Below the pieces are notes generated by a model. That model was not told the DNA's origin and did no database searches. It was given only the letters and a program-made list of their open reading frames with translations. Of a stretch of 64,000 nucleotides of DNA, positions 46,583 to 53,932 are shown piece by piece. The stretch is from the NCBI GenBank assembly GCA_964586395.1, contig CAZPGP010000001.1, forward strand, positions 1 to 64,000. Direction: 5' to 3'. The DNA comes from DATEFF01 sp964586395 (lineage in GTDB: Bacteria; Patescibacteriota; Saccharimonadia; Saccharimonadales; EFPC-124). Position numbers and translations under genes: made by a program. Numbering within the stretch: position 1 is the first letter of the stretch; the number at the start of each line of letters is the position of its first letter.

Positions 46583-47926
46583 CTAATCTCTATTTTGAAC
46601 CTGCACATTGCGAATCAAGAGGGCCGACAAAAGACCTGCCACAATCGCCAATCCACCACAGAGCAACACCGCAAATGTATACGCCTGGCCAGCGCCAAAC
46701 AGCCCTAGTCCGGCAACGACCAGCAAACCTGAAACACGTGAAACAGCGTTGTTCACCGCAGATGCTATGCCAGAGTCGTTCTCTTCCACAGACGCCAATA
46801 CGGTCGTCGTGAGTGGCGCTACCGTTGCGGCTAGGCCCAGACCAAACAGCAGCACACCGGGCAGGACGTGCACTATGTATTGCGAACTTTCATTCAATGG
46901 CAACAGAAGTAGAATTCCCAAACCAGCCAGAATCGGCCCGAGAGTCAGGAACCATCTCGGACCCAACTTGCCAGCGATCGCGCCCACCTTACCCGACAGC
47001 AATATCAAAATAAAACTAACCGGCAAGGTCGCCAATCCTGCGGCGATACTCGAATAATGCAGTGTCGTCTGCAGATATATGGTCAGGATGAAGAAAAACC
47101 CACCAAGCGCGCCGTACATAGCGAACGTCGTGATGTTCACCCCCGTAAAGTTGCCTGATTTAAAGAGTCGGAGCGGCAACATTGGGTCGCGACGCTTGTG
47201 CTCGCACCACACAAACAAAACCGCGCTCACTAGGCCAATAGTCAGCGCCGCTATTGCCGGCAAACCCCAGCCCGTGACCGGCCCTTCGATGAGTCCAAAT
47301 GTTATCCCGCCCAGGGCGGCAACCGCCAAGCCTGCACCCCACAGGTCAACCGTGCGCTTGGTCATAACGTGCGATTCCTTGATTGCAGGCAAGCCTAGCC
47401 ATACAACCAGCAGAAGTAACGGCACATTAATCAAGAAAATCCATCGCCACGAAGCCGCGTCGATCAAATACCCACCCACAAGCGGCCCAGCGGCAATAAT
47501 AGCTGAGGTTGCGGCCGTCCACATGCCAATAGCCTTGCCACGCAGCTCAGCCGAGAAATTCGTATTGATAAGCGCCAATGCTCCAGGAATCATCAATGCA
47601 CCAAAGATACCCTGGATAATACGCGCACCGATCAACATCTCGATATTCTGCGCCACAGCACATAACAGAGATGCGATGCCGAAACCAACGACACCCCACA
47701 AGTAGACTTTCTTGCGCCCCAAGATATCCCCCAGGGAGCCTCCCAGCAGGATTAATGCAGATAAGGTCAGGAGATATCCGTCGACAATCCACTGCTGGCC
47801 AGAGAAGCCGGCGTTCAACAGTTCCGCCATCTTTGGCAGTGCAAGGTTAACAACCGATCCGTCTAAGAAAACAACGCCACTTCCAATAATTACCGCCCAA
47901 AGCATGCGTCGTTGTGTTGCTGTCAT
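46583..47926 (-). CDS. MFS multidrug efflux transporter (EmrB/QacA-like)
   Basis: A 447-aa membrane protein with 12-14 predicted helices. The first-helix motif LDGSVVNLALPKM, motif A-like GSLGDILGRKKVYLWG and motif C-like AGPLVGGYLID place it in the drug:H+ antiporter group, distinct from the pump at 43143. TATGCT ends 6 bases before the ATG at 47926, which favours that start over the ATG at 47932. Two such pumps within 5 kb, plus arr at 53 kb, give this segment a drug-defence flavour. Confidence 0.9.
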   Translation of the reverse strand: MTATQRRMLWAVIIGSGVVFLDGSVVNLALPKMAELLNAGFSGQQWIVDGYLLTLSALILLGGSLGDILGRKKVYLWGVVGFGIASLLCAVAQNIEMLIGARIIQGIFGALMIPGALALINTNFSAELRGKAIGMWTAATSAIIAAGPLVGGYLIDAASWRWIFLINVPLLLLVVWLGLPAIKESHVMTKRTVDLWGAGLAVAALGGITFGLIEGPVTGWGLPAIAALTIGLVSAVLFVWCEHKRRDPMLPLRLFKSGNFTGVNITTFAMYGALGGFFFILTIYLQTTLHYSSIAAGLATLPVSFILILLSGKVGAIAGKLGPRWFLTLGPILAGLGILLLLPLNESSQYIVHVLPGVLLFGLGLAATVAPLTTTVLASVEENDSGIASAVNNAVSRVSGLLVVAGLGLFGAGQAYTFAVLLCGGLAIVAGLLSALLIRNVQVQNRD

Positions 47927-47958
47927 ACCCATAGCATAGCCCTGTTACGCCCAAAATC

Positions 47959-47993
47959 AAAAAGAGACCTGGCACAAAGCCAAGTCTCTCTTT
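47959..47993 (-). terminator. Intrinsic terminator of the LPXTG protein gene
   Basis: On the minus strand an 11-bp stem with one wobble (47979-47989 with 47963-47973) is followed by a T run. It sits 15 bases after the stop codon. Confidence 0.8.
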
Positions 47994-48007
47994 GAATGTT
48001 ACCTGAT

Positions 48008-48721
48008 TTAGCGGTTGTGAGCGCTGCGCAGGTTTCGCTTGCTGCGAAGGTAGTGGTAGCCGGCAAGGCTCAATGAGCCTGCGCCTGCAAGACCACCAAG
48101 AACGGCGCTGGTGCCAGTGTTTGGCAGCTCAGCTGGAGTCTCAGGGGTAGGAGTTGGCTGTGGAACCTCAGGAGTCTTAGGAGTCTCCGTTGGCTTCTCA
48201 GGGGTAACTGGTACCTCAGGTACCTTCACCTTGATAACAGCCTTGTCACAGCCCTTTTGGGGGTTGTCGTTGGCAGTGCTGTTACCAGTGAAGCAGGCTT
48301 CGTTAGTAATGGCGCCGTCTTTAGAGGCGGTAACCTTTACCAGGTATTCCTTAACGACACTTGCGCCTGGCTTGATCAAGCCGAGGTCGACTTTGATCGT
48401 GCGAGTAGCAGGGTCGTTAGCGAGCTCAACGCCAGCAGGAAGCGTGTCGGTCATGACTGTCTTAGCCATGTCGTTCCAGCCCTTGCTGTCAGCCTTACCT
48501 TTGTTGCTTACTTCGATGGTGTATTTGAGAATATCACCAGGCTTAGCGGCAACAGCGGTAGCGGCGTCATTTGCGTCAGCTTTCGCACTGTTAGTTGTTT
48601 GGTTCTGGACGTATTTCTTAATTACGCCCTCTGGATGCCAAGCTAATGCTGGGCTAGCTACCATAGCGACAGTCACAACACTGGCGCTAAGCATAGCAGT
48701 TAGTACTTTAACCTTACTCAT
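48008..48721 (-). CDS. Sortase-anchored (LPXTG) surface protein with DUF11-like domain
   Basis: A 237-aa cell-wall protein. It has a signal peptide ending near residue 27 (SPALAWH), a DUF11-like beta-sandwich domain (about residues 50-165; GDILKYTIEVSNKGKADSKGW), a Pro/Thr-rich stalk and a complete sorting signal: LPNTG, a hydrophobic stretch and the basic tail RSKRNLRSAHNR. GGAAGGAG precedes the ATG at 48721; an in-frame upstream start is less likely. A TTGACA-N17-TATTAT promoter at 48783-48811 predicts high expression. No sortase gene is in the window. Confidence 0.87.
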   Translation of the reverse strand: MSKVKVLTAMLSASVVTVAMVASPALAWHPEGVIKKYVQNQTTNSAKADANDAATAVAAKPGDILKYTIEVSNKGKADSKGWNDMAKTVMTDTLPAGVELANDPATRTIKVDLGLIKPGASVVKEYLVKVTASKDGAITNEACFTGNSTANDNPQKGCDKAVIKVKVPEVPVTPEKPTETPKTPEVPQPTPTPETPAELPNTGTSAVLGGLAGAGSLSLAGYHYLRSKRNLRSAHNR

Positions 48722-48782
48722 CGTATGGTCTCCTTCCCTGGTCACCCGACTCTTGACAGGTGGCCGTTTTTAGTACGTGGGA

Positions 48783-48811
48783 ATAATACTATATTATGCA
48801 ATATTTGTCAA
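48783..48811 (-). promoter_or_regulatory. Near-consensus promoter of the LPXTG protein gene
   Basis: On the minus strand TTGACA (48806-48811) and TATTAT (48783-48788) are spaced by exactly 17 bases, one of the best promoter matches in the window. Expression is expected to be strong and constitutive. Confidence 0.7.
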
Positions 48812-48930
48812 TAGTTTAAACATTAGCGTTACTTCTGTTAGCGACCTCAAGCAAGGTATTGCATTTAAAACACAAACATTATATAGTTCAATCGCACCTT
48901 CCCATCCCCACCGACCTGAAGGAGGTCAGT

Positions 48931-49836
48931 GTGATCAGCGGTGTTTTCAAGATCATCCGCAAGGTGATCGGCCTTGGCCTCCTGACGATGCTCATCTGGA
49001 CACTCGCGCCAGACGGGATAGTCAACAGCTACGCCTACAACCAACACCCCCACCAGATCGAGCGTTACAGCAACAAGTCCACCACGGCGTTCGTGTTCTT
49101 CACGGGCACCCAGAGTTCGGGCAAGGCGCATTCCGCGCCGCTCCGAGACATCTGGGGCAGAGACCGTGACGTGGTCGTGGTCGAGTACAACAGGGAGCGC
49201 TTCGACGGCCCTGTGACGGCCTACGACACGTACACCCTGCTCGTCGACGGTGGCTACAAGCGCGCCATCCTGGACGGAGCGTCCTTGGGTGGCATGCTGG
49301 CAACCGACGTCATCGACTTCGCTCAGGCACTGGGCAGCAAGATCGAGTTCGCGGTCATGATGCAGGACGTTCCTCAGACCGAGGAAGACCTGTACCAGCG
49401 AGACAACGCCGTCAACGCTGCGAAGTTCCTGTACCCCGGGCCCGTCACCAACTGGTGGGGCACCGATCCGTTCTGGCACTTCTTCTTCAAGCCGCCGGCC
49501 CGCTACATGCTGGGGTCGGACGTCAACGATGTCCAGCTCAAGGCCCACTACGAAGCCAGCCGCAACTACCCGTTGTCAGGCTGGGCTGGCGAGATTCGCT
49601 ACATCGTGAATCACCGCGAGTACGGCAGAAATCAGTACACCGGCATTCCGCTGATCTACATGCAGTCCGAGAAGGACGGTGTGGTCAAGCCAACAGCCGA
49701 CAAGTGGAAATCTGTGTTCGGAAACATCACGGTCATCAACGTCCCGGACACGACGCACGTCGGCTTCGTGGAATACCCGACCGTGTGGCGCAAGGCGTTC
49801 GAAAAGGGCTTCGCGGCCCTACCGCCTGGATGGTGA
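48931..49836 (+). CDS. Exported alpha/beta-hydrolase-like protein (cassette 3)
   Basis: A 301-aa protein starting with GTG at 48931, 5 bases after AAGGAGG; the upstream in-frame ATG has no such site. A hydrophobic signal anchor covers about residues 8-25. The catalytic set of an alpha/beta hydrolase is visible: nucleophile elbow GASLGG near residue 118, an Asp in QSEKDGVVKP near residue 250 and the His in DTTHVGF near residue 275. The substrate could be an ester, lipid or peptide. Third positions are strongly G/C, a T-less GC hairpin follows, and the neighbours are of ordinary composition, so it looks transferred from a high-GC actinobacterium. Confidence 0.82.
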   Translation: MISGVFKIIRKVIGLGLLTMLIWTLAPDGIVNSYAYNQHPHQIERYSNKSTTAFVFFTGTQSSGKAHSAPLRDIWGRDRDVVVVEYNRERFDGPVTAYDTYTLLVDGGYKRAILDGASLGGMLATDVIDFAQALGSKIEFAVMMQDVPQTEEDLYQRDNAVNAAKFLYPGPVTNWWGTDPFWHFFFKPPARYMLGSDVNDVQLKAHYEASRNYPLSGWAGEIRYIVNHREYGRNQYTGIPLIYMQSEKDGVVKPTADKWKSVFGNITVINVPDTTHVGFVEYPTVWRKAFEKGFAALPPGW

Positions 49837-49840
49837 GAGG

Positions 49841-49877
49841 GTGCATGGCGGCCAGGACTCGTTCCTGGTCGCTGCAC
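49841..49877 (+). terminator. GC hairpin without T tail, end of cassette 3
   Basis: GTGCA...GCGGCCAGGA pairs with TCCTGGTCGC-TGCAC as a long imperfect stem 4 bases after the stop codon. No T run follows, as in cassettes 1 and 2. Confidence 0.55.
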
Positions 49878-49890
49878 TCCATGAAATTAT

Positions 49891-50622
49891 CTATGAAATC
49901 AACGCTGCCAAAATGGCCGCTAAGCCAATCGCAGTCACAACTATCCCCGTAACCATGCGACGCGTCCGCCAAGGTTCAGGGTCACGTCGAGTCTTGTACG
50001 CCGTCCAATGCAAGTAAGCAAATATGCTCACAAGGGTAATTCCATAAAACAGCCACAAACCTCGGAACCAATCCACCTGCAGCTCACCGCCCAGCCTCAG
50101 CCCGTGATAGAAAACAGCAATCATCGCGAATTCGCTGGCCCAACTTATCCAGCGCCACCAGGGTTTCTTATCGAACCAGCGCCACGTCTCGTAGCTCAGG
50201 AAGGCCAGGAGGGATACCGTGCCGAGCAGCGCCACCCATGACAGCTCGGGCGCCACGTAGTGCTTTAGATAGCTTTCAGGGGGCAAACCAAAACCATCTG
50301 CCCACAGTTGCCACATAAGCAGCCCTGGATGCAGCAGAAGCGCTACCAGCACGATCCAACTTGTTATGCGGTAATACGGCTTCAGGGCGGCCGCATCGCC
50401 GTCGACAGCCTCTCGTGCTGCGACAACCACATAGTGCCCCCACATTAGACTAAAGGCAACGAGACCAAACAGCGGGAACCACGAATAGCTCGACAACTCA
50501 GGGATATTCCATGCGACGTTCTGGCCCCACACGACGACAGCCAAGATCACAGCCACAAGACTCAATATCCAAGCACCCGGTACCAGTGCTAACCTCATAA
50601 TTGCTTTGTCTGTAACGCTCAT
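49891..50622 (-). CDS. Polytopic membrane protein, possibly ferric reductase/cytochrome b-like
   Basis: A 243-aa protein with six or seven predicted transmembrane helices. Histidines lie in or near helices at GHYVVV, LHPGLL, FYHGLRLG and YLHWTAY, a pattern that recalls haem-binding ferric-reductase-like or cytochrome b561-like domains. This is suggestive only: no clear bis-His spacing motif is proved. The cupredoxin-fold gene starts 64 bases away on the other strand. Confidence 0.55.
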   Translation of the reverse strand: MSVTDKAIMRLALVPGAWILSLVAVILAVVVWGQNVAWNIPELSSYSWFPLFGLVAFSLMWGHYVVVAAREAVDGDAAALKPYYRITSWIVLVALLLHPGLLMWQLWADGFGLPPESYLKHYVAPELSWVALLGTVSLLAFLSYETWRWFDKKPWWRWISWASEFAMIAVFYHGLRLGGELQVDWFRGLWLFYGITLVSIFAYLHWTAYKTRRDPEPWRTRRMVTGIVVTAIGLAAILAALIS

Positions 50623-50685
50623 GTCTACTTGACATCATACCGCACCTACACAATCATTAAAGGTATCAACTAAGGAACACTGAGC

Positions 50686-51111
50686 ATGAGCGGAACCGTC
50701 AAAATAGCTATCGCTGCGATTGTCGCTCTTATTCTATTTGGCGCGATTGCCATCGTCGGCATCAACAGCCAAAACAGCGCCACCGATGGTAGTACCGGCG
50801 CCAACGCCCAACCTAACCTCAACGCTGTCCAGGAAGATGACGTCGCGGCCACTGTAACCTACACTGGTCACGGCTTTGAACCGAACCTCAGCACCATCAC
50901 CGATCACAACTACGTGCGCGTTCGCAATCGCTCTGTTCGTATCCTCAACTTCGTCTCCGACCCCTACCTCGAGCGCACTGACAATCCCGAGCTCAACGTC
51001 GGCGAGATTCCTCCGGGCGAAAGTAAAAAGATCTACATAAGTCAAAAGGGCACGTGGGGTTACCACAATGCCCTTGACCCAAGCGAATCCGGAACGATAG
51101 TCGTTCGGTAG
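50686..51111 (+). CDS. Membrane-anchored cupredoxin-fold protein lacking copper ligands
   Basis: A 141-aa protein with an N-terminal transmembrane anchor (about residues 5-26) and a beta-sandwich domain that ends in GTWGYHNALDPSESGTIVV. In blue-copper proteins this region reads like YxCxxHxxMxG; here the Cys, second His and Met are replaced (N, D and E). It is probably a metal-free structural or binding domain. AAGGA precedes the ATG. Its function is unknown. Confidence 0.7.
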   Translation: MSGTVKIAIAAIVALILFGAIAIVGINSQNSATDGSTGANAQPNLNAVQEDDVAATVTYTGHGFEPNLSTITDHNYVRVRNRSVRILNFVSDPYLERTDNPELNVGEIPPGESKKIYISQKGTWGYHNALDPSESGTIVVR

Positions 51112-51366
51112 CTACTTCTTCTCGCGCTCAACGGTAATGGTGCACTCAGTGACCAATGCAGCAATCGCGCCCACCGCCGCCAAAGGAGCGGCCAGAACAG
51201 CACCAACAACACCAACAGTGAGTGGCATTTCGACGATAGTCTTGCCGTCTTTGCCCTTCACGGTAATGCGACGGACGTTGCCCTCAGCAATGAGTTCCTT
51301 TACCTTTTTCAGCAAGTCTTCACCGCTTACTTTGAATTCTTCGTGATACGTTTTGTTATCAGTCAT
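51112..51366 (-). CDS. DUF4342-type small membrane protein
   Basis: An 84-aa protein with the pattern EEFKVSGEDLLKKVKELIAEGNVRRI, TIVEMPLTVGVVGAVLAAPLAAVGAIAALVT and a C-terminal TITVERE strand, which is the DUF4342 family as I recall it. The centre is hydrophobic and probably membrane-associated. AAAGGA precedes the ATG. Its stop abuts the stop of the convergent cupredoxin-fold gene without a gap. The biochemical role of the family is unknown. Confidence 0.82.
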   Translation of the reverse strand: MTDNKTYHEEFKVSGEDLLKKVKELIAEGNVRRITVKGKDGKTIVEMPLTVGVVGAVLAAPLAAVGAIAALVTECTITVEREKK

Positions 51367-51408
51367 GACAATAATTCCTTTCAGATTCAGTATACCCGAA
51401 GATCAGGC

Positions 51409-52626
51409 CTACTGAGCGTCTTGGAGGCGATAAATTGCGCCAGTTGCGTAATCGGCTAGATAAATCTCGCCCGCGTTATCCTGACCGAAGGTGCTGATCT
51501 TGTATGGCGTATCGACTGCCTTAGTGGCTGTATACTTGCCATCCTTCTTCTCCATGAAGTAAACCTGGCCACCACAGTAGTCGGCGTAGAAGTATTTGCC
51601 AGTCAAATCAGGATATGCGGTTCCGCGGTAGACGTAACCACCAGTGACCGAGCAACGACCCTCAGAATGGTCATAGCTGAGCACTGGGAAGACGTACTGA
51701 TCTTTAGGCTTGCAGCCGTCGGTCTTGAATTCCTTCTCACCTTCGTAGCAGCGCCATCCGTAATTGTTGCCACCCTTGCCAGCGGCTTCGACGTCGATTT
51801 CCTCTATTACGCCCTGACCGACATCGGCGATGTACATTTCGTGTGTCTGCGAGTCAAAGCTAATGCGCCACGGGTTACGCAAGCCTGTGGACCAAATCTC
51901 TGGCTTGGCGCCCGAAGTCGAGACGAATGGATTGTCGGCAGGTGACTTGTACGGCAATGTTGAAACGTCGATACGCAGAATCTTGCCTAGCCAGGTGCTC
52001 ATGTCTTGGCCGCGCTTTTCTGGGTCGCCGGCCGAGCCACCATCGCCAAATGCGATATACAGGTAGCCGTCAGCACCAAACGCCAACGCTCCGCCCTTGT
52101 GGTTGTAGTACGGCTGTTTCTGCTTCAGGATCACCTGAGCGCTGGAGGCGTCTGCAGTGTTTGCGTCACTCGATACTTTGTAACGAGCTACGACGGTGTT
52201 GAGGTCCTTATCGACATAGTTGAGGTAGAAGTAGCCGTCAGTGGCGTACTTGGGCGAAAAGGCAATGCCAAGCAGCCCCGTCTCGCCACCTGGCATCACG
52301 ATACTACTGAGGTCAAGGAATGGCTCGGCCACAACCGTTCCGCTGCTATTGACGATGTGTATCTTGCCGCTCTGGCTCAGCACAAAGATGCGCTTGTCGC
52401 CCGAGATACCCGTCGATGCGATGCCGGTCGGGCTTTCCAAGCCAGATGCGTAGAGAGCCAACTGCGCCTTAACCGTTGGCGACGTCGTACTAGGAGTCGT
52501 GACAGGGTTAACCGCTGGCTTGCGTAGCAACAACCAGCCTACCAGTGCGACGGCTACGACCAGCAGCACAGCAAGAACTACTATCTGTACGCGATGAGAT
52601 TTTGGTGCTTGTCCACCAGGTTCCAT
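51409..52626 (-). CDS. PQQ-dependent sugar (aldose) dehydrogenase-like protein, membrane-anchored
   Basis: A 405-aa protein with one N-terminal transmembrane helix (about residues 12-31) and an outer six-bladed propeller of the soluble glucose/sorbosone dehydrogenase (GSDH) family. Typical segments are GGETGLLGIAFSPKYATDGYFYLNYV near residue 110, HKGGALAFGADGYLYIAFGDGG near residue 175 and WSTGLRNPWRISFD near residue 245. It would oxidise sugars outside the cell if PQQ is supplied; no PQQ synthesis genes are present. TG-A-TATCAT ends 6 bases before the ATG, so the mRNA looks leaderless. Confidence 0.88.
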   Translation of the reverse strand: MEPGGQAPKSHRVQIVVLAVLLVVAVALVGWLLLRKPAVNPVTTPSTTSPTVKAQLALYASGLESPTGIASTGISGDKRIFVLSQSGKIHIVNSSGTVVAEPFLDLSSIVMPGGETGLLGIAFSPKYATDGYFYLNYVDKDLNTVVARYKVSSDANTADASSAQVILKQKQPYYNHKGGALAFGADGYLYIAFGDGGSAGDPEKRGQDMSTWLGKILRIDVSTLPYKSPADNPFVSTSGAKPEIWSTGLRNPWRISFDSQTHEMYIADVGQGVIEEIDVEAAGKGGNNYGWRCYEGEKEFKTDGCKPKDQYVFPVLSYDHSEGRCSVTGGYVYRGTAYPDLTGKYFYADYCGGQVYFMEKKDGKYTATKAVDTPYKISTFGQDNAGEIYLADYATGAIYRLQDAQ

Positions 52627-52644
52627 GTGCCTATGATATCACGC

Positions 52645-53187
52645 TTATGCTTTTGTCACGTGCTTTAAAAATTCAGCGTATGTGCCGTCGATATCGCCCT
52701 TGATTGACTGCACAACTGCGACATGCGGCTTTCCTTCTGCGCTCTTGTGTACCAGATCGTATAAATGCTTAATGATCGGCACGTCCGCCTCGGTGAGCGG
52801 CGGTGCGCCTTCTTCACCCCACGATCCGCGCTCAAGCATTCGCTCCACAGCCTCATCGCGACTTGTTGTTAACAGAATCTCGCGATAAGTTGCGTCGCAT
52901 TCATCAGCAATCTTCGCAAAAGCCTCAGCCTGTGCGCCATCACGAACCAGGTACGGCAAGATGACGTCATGGCCAGACTGCAAATGCCGACGAGCGATAT
53001 CGCAGCTAAAGTTAAAAACCATCTCCCACGCTTCATCCTCGTGCTGAAGCCACTGGCCGATCATTGCCACCAAACTGTCATTATTAACGCTGAGAGCCAG
53101 CGGACGCTCGCTTATGTAGCGCTCTGCAATCGTGGACTTGCCGATGCCTGCGGGGCCGTTGAGGAGGATGAGGGTAGGTCGTGTCAT
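52645..53187 (-). CDS. P-loop NTPase, small-molecule kinase-like
   Basis: A 180-aa P-loop protein with Walker A GPAGIGKST at residues 11-19 and a lid-like Arg-rich segment (SRDEAVERMLERGSW). It resembles AAA_33/gluconate- or shikimate-type kinases. The substrate is unknown; antibiotic phosphotransferases with this fold exist, and arr is next to it. TATAAT ends 6 bases before the ATG (leaderless). Confidence 0.78.
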   Translation of the reverse strand: MTRPTLILLNGPAGIGKSTIAERYISERPLALSVNNDSLVAMIGQWLQHEDEAWEMVFNFSCDIARRHLQSGHDVILPYLVRDGAQAEAFAKIADECDATYREILLTTSRDEAVERMLERGSWGEEGAPPLTEADVPIIKHLYDLVHKSAEGKPHVAVVQSIKGDIDGTYAEFLKHVTKA

Positions 53188-53222
53188 ATGGGCATTATAC
53201 CCAACAATTCTAAATGACCTTA

Positions 53223-53642
53223 TTAGTTAATGATCTCGCCCTTGATATTCGCTAATCTTTCTCGCCAATTTTGGATTTCCTCTGGAGTGAGCCTCTTCCA
53301 TTCAGTAACTTCACCGACAATCTTCAAAGGCTCGGTACTGCGATACGAACGCGTTGGATTTCCGGGGAATTTTTTGTTTGTCACGTTGGGGTCATCCTCA
53401 AAACTGCCGGTCGGCTCCACAACATACACCCTTGCGCGGCCCTCACCGGAGGCTAGCTCTGCGGCCATCCCGGCACCGTCTACAAGGGCTGTGAAGTAAA
53501 TGTGGTTCATCGTAACTTCTGGTCGGTAATTCGATTGAAAGCCTGCAGATAGCAGATCCCCGATTAGCAGGTCTGCTTTAGTCCCATGAAAGAAAGGACC
53601 CTTATCTAAATTCTGCGGCTGGCCGTGGTCGTCATTACTCAT
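53223..53642 (-). CDS. arr: NAD+--rifampin ADP-ribosyltransferase
   Basis: A 139-aa enzyme that inactivates rifamycins by ADP-ribosylation. The Arr family pattern is unmistakable: FFHGTKADLLIGDLL at about residue 17, HIYFTA near residue 46, GRARVYVVEPTG near residue 68 and EDDPNVTNKKFPGNPTRSYRS near residue 82. Length matches known Arr proteins. TG-A-GATAAT ends 6 bases before the ATG at 53642 (leaderless). Composition is like the neighbours, so it looks resident rather than recently acquired. The kinase-like gene follows 35 bases downstream. Confidence 0.93.
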   Translation of the reverse strand: MSNDDHGQPQNLDKGPFFHGTKADLLIGDLLSAGFQSNYRPEVTMNHIYFTALVDGAGMAAELASGEGRARVYVVEPTGSFEDDPNVTNKKFPGNPTRSYRSTEPLKIVGEVTEWKRLTPEEIQNWRERLANIKGEIIN

Positions 53643-53703
53643 GGTGTAATTATCTCACAGCAACAATCTCTGTACCCTAGCGCCGCCATAAATAATCAGA
53701 AAC

Positions 53704-53735
53704 GAAAAAGTCGCCAGCAATGCTGACGGCCTTTT
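53704..53735 (-). terminator. Intrinsic terminator of tRNA-Asn
   Basis: On the minus strand CGTCAGC-ATT-GCTGGCG with flanking AAAAG/CTTTTT arms forms a strong stem (53704-53735) ending in a T run, directly after the CCA end of the tRNA. Confidence 0.8.
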
Positions 53736-53737
53736 CA

Positions 53738-53812
53738 TGGCTCCGAGGGCGAGGCTCGAACTCGCGACCTAGTGGTTAACAGCCACCCGCTCTACCGCTG
53801 AGCTACCTCGGA
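53738..53812 (-). tRNA. tRNA-Asn (anticodon GTT)
   Basis: A complete cloverleaf on the minus strand: acceptor stem TCCGAGG/CCTCGGA, D arm GCTC/GAGC, anticodon arm GGTGG-CTGTTAA-CCACT, T arm GCGAG-TTCGAGC-CTCGC, discriminator G and an encoded CCA. Anticodon GTT reads AAC/AAU. It has its own consensus-like promoter (TTGACC-N17-TATAAT) and terminator. With the archaeal-type AspRS at 19 kb it may be charged first with Asp. Confidence 0.96.
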
Positions 53813-53824
53813 ATAACAAAGGCT

Positions 53825-53853
53825 ATTATACGAACATTACCAACAGAGGTCAA
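53825..53853 (-). promoter_or_regulatory. Promoter of tRNA-Asn
   Basis: On the minus strand TTGACC (53848-53853) and a perfect TATAAT (53825-53830) are spaced by 17 bases, 12 bases before the tRNA. Confidence 0.75.
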
Positions 53854-53857
53854 CCAT

Positions 53858-53892
53858 AAAAAATACAGCCCTCCCCCTTACGAGGAAGGCTG
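53858..53892 (-). terminator. Intrinsic terminator of the Asn/Gly-rich secreted protein gene
   Basis: On the minus strand CAGCCTTCCTC pairs with GGGGAGGGCTG (two wobbles) and is followed by a T-rich run (53858-53864). It lies 40 bases after the stop codon. Confidence 0.78.
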
Positions 53893-53932
53893 CACATGTG
53901 GGCATATTGGTAAATATGTGCGTAGCTAAGAG

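Noticed and set aside
6650..49880. Assembly chimera as the explanation for the high-GC cassettes
   Set aside because: Each cassette is one complete gene with its own signals, inserted between ordinary genes at three separate places; a misassembly would more likely join large unrelated segments. Read mapping could still overturn this.
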